NCBI GenBank assembly: GCA_033977485.1
Contig: CM066982.1
Location: forward strand, 30,048,218-30,112,217
Direction: 5' to 3'
Length of the DNA stretch: 64,000 nt
Origin: Hydrangea macrophylla
Lineage: Eukaryota > Streptophyta > Magnoliopsida > Cornales > Hydrangeaceae
Part shown: one piece after another, positions 1-9,735 of the stretch
Layout: every line of letters begins with the position of its first letter
Numbering within the stretch: the stretch's first letter is position 1
Notes under the pieces: model-generated
Database searches by the model: none
Told to the model about the DNA's origin: nothing
The model's input: only the letters and a program-made list of their open reading frames with translations
Made by a program: the position numbers and the translations under genes

Positions 1-450
1 TTTAACGGCTTGTTGCATTTGCTAAATGCAACCGCGATTCCTGCGAAAGTGAGTTAGGATCTTTCTTTCTATCTTAGTTTAGGTTGTTTTTAGTTTTCCT
101 TTGTTTTCTTAGTTGTGATAGTATTAGTCTAGGAGTTTGTAGTTTATTTTATTTTCACTTTATCGCTAGGGACTAGCAATAAGCTAGTTGGGGGTTGTGC
201 AAAGCGGAGGTATTTGTAAAATACAACCGCGCTAAAAGGAAGAATTGTATTAGTTTTTATCATAACTTCCCGTTTTATCTGCGATTTGCATTACAAGGCT
301 AATTTTTATACAATATGATTAATCTATGATAAGTTGTATTGTTTTAGCTGTTGTTTGTGCAGATCACTGCTGTGTGGACTAAACAGATGAACATCAGGAT
401 AAATGGAATGCTGAAATGAAAACAAGAAAAGTCAAAGCTGAAATTTGATG

Positions 451-560
451 TTCGATCGATCTAACATAGTTCGATCGATCGAGCGTTCGATCGCTTGAAG
501 AGTGTTAAAGCGCTTGAGGCTTACGGGTTCGATCGATCGAGAGAAGTTCGATCGATCGAA
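451..560. repeat. Cluster of TTCGATCGATCGAA palindromes, first copy
   Basis: Several copies of the self-complementary core TTCGATCGATCGAA, some with one or two changes, lie about 70-180 bp upstream of the TATA-like box at 630. Their place in the putative U3 region suggests a regulatory or methylation-target array. That is inference. Confidence 0.6.
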
Positions 561-1055
561 CGGGGTATTTCCAGTAACATTCGTGTGCGCAGCAGATGCG
601 GGTTTTTAACCCTAGTTCTTTGGTTTTCTTATATATATGTGTATTGTATACGTCCAGGGGGACGCCCACATTACATTTTTACAGTTTTAGAGAGAGAGAT
701 AGAGAGTTTGCTTGTGTTTTGTAGGTTTTCATTGAGTTTTTACATTGTGAACCGGATTTCACTAAGTTAATACTAGTACTCTTCGTTCCAGGTTATTTAT
801 ATATTGCTCATTTACATTTTTCACTTTGTAGTCGTAGTTTAATCGTTCATCTCGTGGTATTGTATGCTAGATATTCTCGAATCCATAGTTTTTATATTTT
901 CCATGAAAAACTCGCAACCAAACAAGGCTTTAATGTTTTCTTACGTTAAATATCAATCTGTGACACTCCAGACGATGTCTGAGTAGTCCCAGGTTGGGAG
1001 AACACGATGAAACAGTGATCTCCAGCCTCTGCCATGCAGTAGAATAATCGCTGTG

Positions 1056-1174
1056 TTCGATCGATCGGAGTTAGTTCGATCGATCGAATCAGAGACAGTC
1101 AAGCGATCGAAGACAGTTCGATCGATTGAGGGATGAAGGTCTTCGATCGATCGAAAGCGCATCGATCGATCGAA
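1056..1174. repeat. Cluster of TTCGATCGATCGAA palindromes, second copy
   Basis: A second cluster of the same palindrome as at 451-560 lies downstream in the same putative LTR. At least five cores are readable. A matching cluster occurs in the Copia LTR at 43628-43738. Confidence 0.6.
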
Positions 1175-2419
1175 CTCCCTGATTCTTGCGAATGTTCCCT
1201 GCAGTATTCCAGGACCTCTTGTTTTAAGATTTGTTATCATTCTGTCCCAAAAATGCTTAGTTTGTCAAAACAGCTTTTAAAACTAAGGCCCTAAGACATT
1301 TTCTTTCAATACATTTTGCAAACCACCTTCAATGCTAACACCATTGAGGGTGCGAGTCTTAACTATTGGATTAAACCGCTTTCATGTATTTTAATTTAAC
1401 TGTGATGATATGGTCCCGGCCATGAAAGGACCATGGATTCTCCATCTTTAGAGGGATACGGAAAACTGTGGGTAATGTACTCCTTTGTGCTTCAAGGCAA
1501 ATGCATGGTAGATAGCTAGATTACTGTGGATTCGTGTAATCCCAACACTTTCTTCTTAAAGTTAAACATCCTAATTTAGAGTACTGTTTTAATTAGCTAG
1601 TTAGATCGTTAATTTAATCTTAATTATTTTCATTAGTAATCTTAGCTGTGGAACTTTGTGTTCTGCACCATCGTTCAATCTTATTCATTTTATTTTGTTT
1701 TCTTTGAGGATAGTCTAATTCAATAGGTCAACACCTTCCCTGTGGGATCGACCTGGTCTTACCAGTTACTACTTGCACGTCTACCTACACTTGGGTATTG
1801 CACAAGAGCGCACAAGATTTTTCACGTGTCATTGACCTTTCAAAAAAAAAAACTTTGAGCCTTCATGCAATCCTTCATTTCTTACCCCATGACCCTGGCC
1901 TACACTACAACCTACTAAAAGACTACTCTGATTGACACAAGTCTTGTTGGATTTATTAAATCATACTTTACATCATTTCAAAGACATGGGCCATCATATA
2001 TTGTCAAATTCAAGATGGTCTGACGGGTGTAGTAAAAATCTCAAAAGAGCGCTACGAGTAAAAATCAAGACTATGGCAAAATTGTCGACACCACAAATAC
2101 AGATAAGGACTGGGCATTCATCGAATACTGGGGCACTAAGCCCATAAAGTCAAAATACGTTGTATTCTAGTGTTCCAACAAGCAACAAGACAGACAATAT
2201 CCACTAACTTATGAACATTTTTTCGCAGATGATAAACTCATGAATCAAATACTTTTGTAAATACTCTGTACATAGCATAACATTGCATTAAAAAAAAACA
2301 CAAAAAAAAAAAAACAAAAAAATCATTCATACTTTACAGCATAGCAGAAAATGCATATCTTTTGTAACAGGGGCAACTGATCCCGATACTTCCTTTATAC
2401 TTGTAAGGAGAACACTTAC

Positions 2420-2633
2420 CTCTAGCCCAATATACTTTCCAAAGCCCAACGATTGCCCCAACATACTTCCAAAAGCCTAACCACTAGCCCAACATACTTC
2501 CAAAGCCCAACTACTGGCCCAACATACTGCCAAAAGCCTAACCACTGGCGCAACATACCTCCAAAGCCCAACTACTGGCCCAACATACTTCCAAAAGCCT
2601 AACCACTGGCCCAACACACTTCCAAGACCTCCC
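2420..2633 (+). repeat. Tandem array, about 30-bp unit in alternating pairs
   Basis: The phrase CCCAACATACTTCCAAA recurs about every 30 bases. Two alternating spacer versions (AGCCTAACCACTGG and GCCCAACTACTGG) give a roughly 61-bp higher-order unit. About seven monomers are readable. The array lies in the 3' UTR of element C. Confidence 0.75.
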
Positions 2634-2739
2634 ACTTCATGCAGCCTTTACTCGGACTCGCCAACTCTACAACAACCCCTCTGCTCAGGTCCACATGTCA
2701 AATCAACCTCTCTGCTACGGATCATCAAGAAGTATATCC

Positions 2740-3175
2740 TGTACCCGGGATCATCAAGTTCATCTCATCCAGTCCCCGTCAAGGGACATCCTGTTCATAT
2801 CATCTAGCTTCAGGTGTGAGTATGTCAAGTGGCGTCCTATTCATCTCATCCAGTCACAGGAGTGAGTCCGTCAAGGGGCATCCTGTTCACAATCTCACTA
2901 TTGGGAATGAGTCCGTCAAGTGGTGTCCCGTTTATATCTTCAGCACAGGAGTGAGTCCGTCAAGGGGCATCCTATTCACAATCTCACTATTGGGAATGAG
3001 TCCGTCAAGTGACGTCCCGTTTACAACTTCAGCACTGGAGTGAGTTCGTCAAGGGGCATCCTGTTCACAATCTCACTATCAGGAATGAGTATGTCAAGTG
3101 ATGTCCCGTTCACATCTTCGGAGTGAGTCCGTCAAGAGGCATCTTGTTCACAATATCACCATCGGGACTAAGTCC
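2740..3175 (+). repeat. Tandem array with 89-bp period
   Basis: CATCCTGTTCAC-type starts lie at 2879, 2968 and 3057, giving an 89-bp period. Each unit contains two GAGTCCGTCAAG cores. Degenerate half units extend the array to about 2740 and 3175. Its reading frames (for example 2639-3043) are by-products of the repeat. Confidence 0.75.
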
Positions 3176-3199
3176 GTCAAGTGGCTTCCTGTTATCATC

Positions 3200-3590
3200 A
3201 ACATCAACCTCAGTTTAGGATTGCGCGGCTTCGCACGTCCTGACTACATCCCTCTTTTCCCAACAATACGAACTACGTAAGGTCTGATTCTCCAAAAAGA
3301 GATACGTAGGCACCTGTAAAGGCTAGACCATACCCTCACTTTACTACATTCTTGGTTAGTTTGAGATTACGCGACTTCGCACTTCTCGACTACACCGTCT
3401 CTCACCATCTCTCAGCTACCCAGGTTCGTACAAACTACACACGGTCTGATTCTCCCGACAAGAGATACGTAGGCGGCTTTAAGAGCTCGACCATACTCTC
3501 ACTTTACTACATTTTCGGTTAGAGATTGAGATTGCGCGGTTATGCACTTCTTGACTACACCATCCCTCTTCTACTCGATTCTCACATGAA
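3200..3590 (+). repeat. Tandem array with 162-bp period, about 2.4 copies
   Basis: The phrase GGTCTGATTCTCC lies at 3281 and again at 3443, a period of 162 bases. A partial third copy begins near 3530. Each full unit carries one CTACGT...ATACGTAGGC hairpin module (3269-3312 and 3430-3474), so the duplication copied a sequence that is conserved elsewhere in the window. Confidence 0.7.
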
Positions 3591-3654
3591 TCCCCAATAG
3601 AGTCATTCACCCTTTCTGGTAATGCTCTCAATCCCGACGGAGCTATTTGCCTAC

Positions 3655-4160
3655 TCTGGTGGTACTCACAATCCATACTTGCCTACATTGGCACCTCATA
3701 CTCACTTGCCTACGATGGCATTTCACATTGACTTGTCTACATTGGCACCTCATACTCACTTGCCTACGATGGCATTTCAGATTCACTTGCCAACATTGGA
3801 TCCTCATACCCACTTGCCTAGGATGGCATTTCACATTCACTTGCCTACATTGGCACCTCATACTCACATGCCTACAATGGCATTTCACATTCACTTGCCT
3901 ACATTGGAACCTCACACTCAGTTGCCTACGATGGCATTTCACATTCACTCACCTAAATTGGCACCTCATACTCACTTGCCTACGATGGCATTTCACATTC
4001 ACTCGCCTATATTGGCACCTCATACTCACTTACCTACGATGGCATTTCACATTCACTTGCCTACGTTGGCACCTCATACTCACTTGCCTACGATGAAATT
4101 TCACATTCACTCGCCTACATTGGCACCTCATACTCACTTGCCTACTTTGGCACGTCTTCT
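3655..4160 (+). repeat. 54-bp minisatellite, about nine copies
   Basis: CTTGCCTACATTGG-type unit starts at 3678, 3732 and 3786 give a strict 54-bp period. Each unit is two related 27-bp halves (one with ACATTGGCACCTCATACTC, one with ACGATGGCATTTCACATTC). Because 54 is a multiple of three and the unit lacks stop codons in several frames, long 18-residue-repeat reading frames occur on both strands. I do not regard these as genes. Confidence 0.85.
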
Positions 4161-4212
4161 ACTTATTCTCATCACTTAAAAGAAAAGGGACAAAAATGGG
4201 TCGTCTAGTTTC

Positions 4213-4255
4213 TTTGTCACGATTTGCTTCGCAAAACATGACAAAGAGGGGCAGC
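4213..4255 (+). promoter_or_regulatory. Hairpin plus polypurine tract of element C
   Basis: A near-perfect stem forms from TTTGTCA (4213-4219) and TTTGC (4223-4227) pairing with GCAAA (4231-4235) and TGACAAA (4239-4245). The polypurine tract AAAGAGGGGCAGC (4243-4255) follows and overlaps the end of the stem. The LTR begins at 4256. A polypurine tract primes plus-strand DNA synthesis, so this marks the downstream LTR as a 3' LTR on the plus strand. Confidence 0.75.
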
Positions 4256-4382
4256 TGTAGACACCCTATTTTTTCCCAATCCAATCATTTTAAAATAAAG
4301 TGCTCGTTGACACGAACCTATCGCTTTTTGAATCATCCCAATCTGACCTCAAATGGGAAAGATATTGCAAGTTGTAGTTATG
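4256..4382 (+). mobile_element. Element C 3' LTR, first piece
   Basis: It begins TGTAGACACCC directly after a polypurine tract and runs to the insertion point of element A. The last bases (TTATG, 4378-4382) match CTATG at 25564-25568 except for one base, giving A's target duplication. The LTR resumes at 25569. Confidence 0.65.
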
Positions 4383-7369
4383 TGTGGATATCGCAATTTT
4401 TTTATTTTTTATCCACAGCTTTTCTTTTTTTTTTTAAATCCTTTTTTAAATTCAAATTCAAAAACAAAACGAGTCGCCACTTAATTTTTAAAAGGAAAAT
4501 TAAGAAACCATTTTAAAGCAAACAGATCTTTTGCGAAACCAAAGATTAAACTAGGTCCGGGGATTATGGAATGAGAAAGGAAGGAGCCCATCGGACTAAA
4601 ACACCCCTTCTCATCCTATCTCACGATAGGCCTCTACTCAACATCCTTTTAATCGAATTATTAATCTAAGCACGTCCTCAATTAATGCATATGTATAAAT
4701 ATACATTACAAAAGCATGCCTAAAGGGTGTAAGATTGCAAGAGATAAGATATCATTCAAAAACCATCTAATTCAAGTAGCAAGCGATATGATGTGCAAAA
4801 TAGAGAACTAGAGAACTTACCCGGGATCCGGCCGCGAATATTAGACGTGCAATGCATGCAAAGTAAAAAAGAAATCCTAAAAGAAGTCTCTAATCACATA
4901 TATACATATAAAGCAAAAATCCTAATTTTATGGTGTCACGCATAAGGTTATAAAATCAATGAAATCAAAGAATCAAATAAACTAGAAAAGGGGGTTGAGA
5001 AATTGTACCTCAAATGCGCTACAAAACAAGGGTTAGTCCACATGATATATGAGATATAAAGTTGGGTCCTAAATAACATGTTCTAGCTAAAATAAGTCCT
5101 AATTACAAGTATCAACATGTATGGATGAATGTACATGGATATATAAACGTGAACAAGGATGAGCTTATGAATTATCCATTGATTTGGATCATTTAGCCTC
5201 TGTATTTAAGCTTAACTAATCATTATTAAAGCATGGTGTAAACCCTAGGTCATGAAGGGTTCATTGGAGCCATTATTTACAAAGTTGATCAAAGTTGTTG
5301 CAGAATTCTGGAAATTGCTGAGAGCAGATCAGAACTTTAAAGAAATAAAAAGCATGGTTCCCATGGTTTGATCTTGATGAATTTTGGACACAAGATGCCT
5401 CTGTGTGTCTAGTTTTTATCCCAAAAAGAAACTCAAAGTTGCAACGGTTAGATCTCCGGTATTTGGACAAAAACCAGACATCACTCAGGATCCTACAACC
5501 CTCTGTCCAGAGTTCTTACACGATTTTCTAAAACTAGTAAAAAAATCAGAAATGCTTTGTTCTTTTTAGGGTAGCTTCCTAACACATTGAACTAACTAGA
5601 AAAAATTATTTTGGGTCAATAAATCTTGGTCAAGGTTCTGATTTGCTTATTTCAAAAGAGTGTTACTGTTCTGAAACTCTTGGACAGATTATAGTGGCCT
5701 CACAAAACCCTTGATCAAACCACTTTAAACATGAAATTTTCTTAAAACAAAAATTACAGTGATAGAACCTTGAGTTATTGACACTTTCCCGTTGGTTTCA
5801 TTCAGTTCCAACGGTCTGATTTCGAACTAAAAATCCTTGATCAAAGGTGGTCATTGAATTCACTGCACCATTTATCCAAGTCCAACTTTCATTAGTTAAC
5901 CCCAACTATTAAAGCATGAAGTTGGGCTCAAACCAAACCATTCCTCCTACCATTTGATGGTCATTGGGGGCTAAAGATACTTTAGACTTATGGACCTTGG
6001 TGAAGTATGAAATGAACTTCACAAAGTCCTCAAATAATGGACTCAAACTTATGGATCAAAGCTTGAATTCATACCATTGCTCCTACCACTTGGTGGTCAT
6101 TGGAGATCAAGACATGACTAATACTCATGAGTTTCCAAAGAATATGGAGAGATTCCATGAATCCCCAAGTTAGAGAACCCAAACCATGGTGAGGGTTTAG
6201 ATTCATCTACTTGTTCTTATATAAAGTGATGATCAACTTTAACTCCCATGTGAAGCATAAGCTTACATAAGACTAGTAGATCAAACTCATGAGATTCAAG
6301 TGAGATATAGAAGATCCCCAAGAATCTCAAGATGGGGAATACAAATGAGAAAAAAAAAAGAAAAGAAGAACAAAGAACTAGGAAGCAAAGACTTCCAAAA
6401 TAACAAAAGAAAAAAAACTCTAAAACTCAATCAAGAAAACCAAATAGTTTGAAGATTAGAGGCTTAAAAGAAAGGAAACTAAACTAAGATTAGAGGATCA
6501 CCTCCAAAGCTATCCTCAAACTTCTCTACTTTGAAGATCCTCCAAGCTCTTCTCTCTAGTTTTAAAAAAAAACTCTCTTTTTTTTTCTCTCTCAAATATG
6601 TGTTGATGTAGTGATAATTGTCCCTCCTTTCAAAGAAGATCCTCCTTCTTTTATAGACAAAATAACCAAGTATTTTCCAGTGAATTCGGAGCTAAAAGAC
6701 AGGTGTAAATACCTCATTTGGTGGTACAATACGTACTTTCTGAAAAAAGCAGACTGTTGGAGCTAACGGCAGTCAGTAAATTTTCTGCGACACTCACGGA
6801 ATGCCGGAACGGCACTCCGTGAAAGCCGTGGCGGCATTCCATGACTGCCGCGCGGCACTTACTGAGAGCCGTTCCAAATTATTGATTGCCGCATTTTTTG
6901 TCAAAGTTACTTTTTAGTTTTTTTGTTTTATCCTCGTACACATACGTATTGTACCATAAAATGCAGGCTGTTAAAGTAAACGGCAGTCGGAAAATGTCGG
7001 CGGCATTCAGTGAAAGCCGTACGGCACTCACAGAGTGCCGGATCGGCATTTGTTGAGTGCCGTGCGGCATTTGTTGAGTGCCACAGACTATGCCGTATGT
7101 CGTTTTCTGTAAAGTACCTCTTCTAGGTCTTTTCTTTTCTCCTTTTTCTCCTTGAAAACTTATTTTCGAGGATCTTTTCCAAAAATGATGTTTTTTATAC
7201 CTGAATTCCCCTGAGTATCTGGTATTTCCTTTTTCTGTGAAATTTTATCGCGTTTGAAGAACTTTCTGAAGAGCTTGGAATACTTCAAATTTTTCGGTTC
7301 TTATCATCATCGGACGTGGAAGCGATGCTCTCCTAAATTCGACGGTCGGTCAAAATCGGGGTGTCTACA
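4383..7369 (-). mobile_element. Element A 3' LTR
   Basis: It aligns along its length with 22622-25563. In element sense it starts TGTAGACACCCCG (complement of 7369 downward), has a TATA box (complement of CTTTTATA, 6648-6655), and ends ATATCCACA at 4383. Two CGGCA/TGCCG arrays (6765-6885, 6975-7110) lie upstream of the TATA box. A TGGCGACTC motif (complement of 4471-4479) lies about 90 bp before the LTR end. The small reading frames in it are not supported as genes. Confidence 0.9.
6765..7110. repeat. CGGCA/TGCCG arrays in the U3 of A's 3' LTR
   Basis: Two blocks (about 6765-6885 and 6975-7110) consist of phrases such as GCCGCGCGGCACTTACTGA, alternating CGGCA and TGCCG cores every 10-20 bases. 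They lie 110-460 bp upstream of the TATA box in element sense. An inverted pair, GGTACAATACGTA (near 6721) and TACGTATTGTACC (near 6942), frames the gap between them. The second LTR copy (24995-25295) has lost part of each block. Similar arrays stand upstream of both antisense genes. Confidence 0.75.
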
Positions 7370-7383
7370 GTTTGCCCCTCTTT
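7370..7383 (-). promoter_or_regulatory. Polypurine tract of element A
   Basis: The complement of GTTTGCCCCTCTTT is AAAGAGGGGCAAAC, directly abutting the LTR start at 7369. A TGACA/TGTCA pairing (7383-7387 with 7407-7411) lies next to it, similar in position to the hairpin beside C's polypurine tract. Confidence 0.85.
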
Positions 7384-7542
7384 GACAGAGCTTGTAGAGC
7401 AACGTGTGTCACAAGTGAATGTCGAAGCCTGTGTGAAGACAAGCCTTTGAACAAACTGTCAGATTTAGGTAAAAACAAAATGCGTTGCAAAAAGAGAACA
7501 AGCGCGCGGGAAGGTTCTAGCTGGTCGTGCTCAACGGTGAGC

Positions 7543-7583
7543 TGCCTACGTATCCCATCAGGAATCAGACCAAGACGTAGTTC
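7543..7583 (-). promoter_or_regulatory. CTACGT...ACGTAG hairpin module near A's polypurine tract
   Basis: In element sense this reads GAACTACGT..., TCTGATTCC..., GGGATACGTAGGC. The outer CTACGT and ACGTAG arms can pair. The same module occurs at 3269, 3430, 14591, 14692 and 38192. Its recurrence in the same relative orientation in different elements suggests a conserved RNA or DNA structure. Its function is not known to me. Confidence 0.6.
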
Positions 7584-7789
7584 GGGCAAGGGTCAAACAC
7601 ACGCAAGCACAAGTAATCATACGGATGAATGCACCTATCCTGTCGTGATGCATGTGCTATGCAATGGTATTTTCCAAATAGACCTGATTATGCAAGCGTC
7701 ATGCTCATTCTATATCATGTCTTCTCTACATATGACGCATATTATGCGATATGTTAGTCAGAGAAGATTATCGAATTTTTTGATTGATA

Positions 7790-9130
7790 CCAAATTTGTT
7801 AAGATGATTTTAACTGAAAATCAAGGGTTGACACAAATCTGTCGCGAGAACCAAAAATGCAAATCCGTTGCACTCTCAAACAAAGGATCGACGTAAATTC
7901 GTTACGAAGAACGAGAATATAAATCTGTTATATTCTCAAAAATCTGTCGCGAGAATCGAAAATACAAATCCGTTACACTCTTAAACAGAGGATCGACGTA
8001 AATCCGTTACGAAGATCGAGAATATAAATCTGTTATATTCTCAAAACGAGGGTTAACGCAAATCTGTCGCGAGAACCGAGAATGCAAGTCCATTACACTC
8101 TCAAACAAAGGATCGATGTAAATCCGTTACGAAGATCGAGAATATAAATCTGTTATATTCTCAAAATGAGGATTAACGCAAATCTGTCGCGAGAACCGAG
8201 AATGCAAGTCCGTTACACTCTCGAACAAAGGATCGACGTAAATCCGTTACGAAGATCGAGAATATAAATCTTTTATATTCTCAAAACGAGGGTTAACGCA
8301 AATCTGTGGCGAGAACCGAGAATGTAAGTCTATTACACTCTCAAATAAAGGATCGACGTAAATTCGTTATGAAGATCGAGAATATAAGTCTGTTATATTC
8401 TCAAAACGAGGGTTAACGCAAATCTTTCATGAGAACCGAGAATGCAAGTCCGTTACACTCTCAAACAAAGGATCGACGTAAATCCGTTACGAAGATCGAG
8501 AATATAAATCTGTTATATTCTCAAAACGAGGGTTAACGCAAATCTGTCATGAGAACCGAGACTGCAAGTCCGTTACACTCTCAAACAAAGGATCGACGTA
8601 AATCCGTTACGAAGATCAAAAATATAAGTCTGTTATATTCTCAAAACGAGGGTTAACGCAAATCTGATGCGAGAATCGAGAATGCAAGTCCATTACACTC
8701 TCAAACAAAAGATCGACGTAAATCCGTTACGAAGATCGAGAATATAAGTCTGTTATATTCTCAAAATGAGGGTTAACGCAAATCTATCGTGAGAACCGAG
8801 AATGCAAGTCCGTTACACTCTCAAACAAATGATCGATGTAAATCCGTTACGAAGATCGAGAATATAAATCTGTTATATTCTGAAAATGAGGGTTAACGCA
8901 AATCTGTCGCGAGAACTAAGAATGCAAGTCTGTTACACTCTCGAACAAAGGATCGACGTAAATCCGTTATGAAGATCGAGAATATAATTCTGTTATATTC
9001 TCAAAACGAGGGTTAACGCAAATCTGTCGGGAGAACCGAGAATGCAAGTCCGTTAAACTCTCAAACAAAGGATCGACGTCAATCCGTTACGAAGATTGAG
9101 AATATAAGTCTGTTATATTCTCAAAATGAG
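7790..9130. repeat. 120-bp tandem array, about eleven copies, of dimeric 60-bp units
   Basis: From about 7981 to 9130 the period is exactly 120 bases with almost no length change. Each unit contains two related 60-bp halves. One reads GGATCGACGTAAATCCGTTA, then GAAGATCGAGAATATAAATC. The other reads GGGTTAACGCAAATCTGTCG, then GAGAACCGAGAATGCAAGTC. A shortened unit lies near 7940. In element sense it sits between the antisense genes and the polypurine tract, the place where Tat/Ogre elements are known to generate satellite-like repeats. Confidence 0.9.
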
Positions 9131-9387
9131 GTGATCAAATTTAGGTTAAATTGGGGTTCTCAAAATCTAATTTATTTTAATTTAAAATTTGGAGTCAACT
9201 GACTCAAATTCATTTCAAATTCTCAAAACTGGGAGCCAAATTGATTCTTAAAACCAATCCCGGAGCCACAAGTGCAATGAGGGCCAATTCAGGGGGTTTA
9301 AGCCCAATATTCGGGACCTAATTTGAATTTTGGGGGGAAAATGAAGGGTCTTTGAACCGACTTAAACGCGGCACACGCGGATTTTTG
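9131..9387. other. Spacer between 120-bp array and antisense gene promoter
   Basis: This is AT-rich sequence with loosely repeated phrases (TTCTCAAAA, TTCAAATT, GGGAGCC). I see no coding sequence. It leads into the CGGCA/TGCCG array upstream of the PMD gene. Confidence 0.4.
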
Positions 9388-9500
9388 CGACAGTCCATGA
9401 CTGCCGTGCGGCACTCACGGAGTGCCGTTGCGGCCCTCGGCGAGTGCCGCACGGCAGTTCATCAACTGCCGCGCATGGAAAAACGAGTGCCGCGTTTGAG
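9388..9500 (+). promoter_or_regulatory. CGGCA/TGCCG array upstream of the antisense PMD gene
   Basis: The block contains at least six CGGCA or TGCCG cores (for example ACTGCCGTGCGGCACTCACG). It is built like the arrays in the LTR U3. It ends about 235 bp before the PMD start codon. A 5' UTR intron is plausible between ACAG|GTTAGT (9633) and TTGACAG (9732). I did not find a clear TATA box between array and gene. Confidence 0.55.
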
Positions 9501-9735
9501 CGACAGTGGCTAAAATCCGGCGGTTTCAATTCATTTCATTTCATTCTTTCAAATCTCTTTCATTCGAATCCTCTCTGGAGAAATTTTCCCTTATCCTCTA
9601 TTTTCTTTAGTATCGATCTCTGGTACTCACAGGTTAGTTCTGCTCGATCAAAACTCGGTTAATCTATTTTATTTCATTGTTTTCTGAATTTTTCATGAAT
9701 TTAACGCGCGGATCTCTCTCTTTCTTTGACAGATT

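Larger units (their letters stand above)
1..1831 (+). mobile_element. Element F: 3' end and probable 3' LTR of an Athila-like Gypsy element
   Basis: The sequence near 170-195 (CTAGGGACTAGCAATAAGC followed by AGTTGGGGGT) resembles the polypurine tract and upstream region of Athila-like elements. An LTR could then run from TGTGCAAAGC at 196 to CACGTGTCA at 1831, about 1.64 kb. A TATA-like box (TATATATA, 630-637) is followed by a GA-rich leader. The end (CCCTGTGGGATCGACC near 1740, then a short tract ending in TTTTCACGTGTCA) is typical of Athila/Tat LTR 3' ends from memory. The other LTR is outside the window, so no target duplication can be checked. No coding sequence is supported here. F probably inserted into element C's 3' untranslated region, which continues at 1832. 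Confidence 0.4.
1832..4255 (+). mobile_element. Element C: 3' untranslated region of a plus-strand Tat/Ogre-like retrotransposon
   Basis: This stretch has no credible coding sequence. It holds four separate tandem arrays (2420-2633, 2740-3175, 3200-3590, 3655-4160), a hairpin, and a polypurine tract immediately before the TGTAGACACCC LTR start at 4256. Long 3' UTRs with unstable tandem arrays are a known property of Ogre/Tat elements. The remainder, 1832-2420, contains only A-rich runs (2290-2325) and unrecognised sequence. Everything upstream in C, including its coding region, is outside the window. Confidence 0.6.

Noticed and set aside
3622..4179. 185-residue frame with 18-residue repeats, and overlapping frames on both strands
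   Set aside because: Product of a 54-bp minisatellite without stops. It has no start context, no homology, and is open in several frames at once.
7790..9130. CRISPR-like array
   Set aside because: Units are continuous 120-bp tandem repeats without unique spacers, in a plant retrotransposon.
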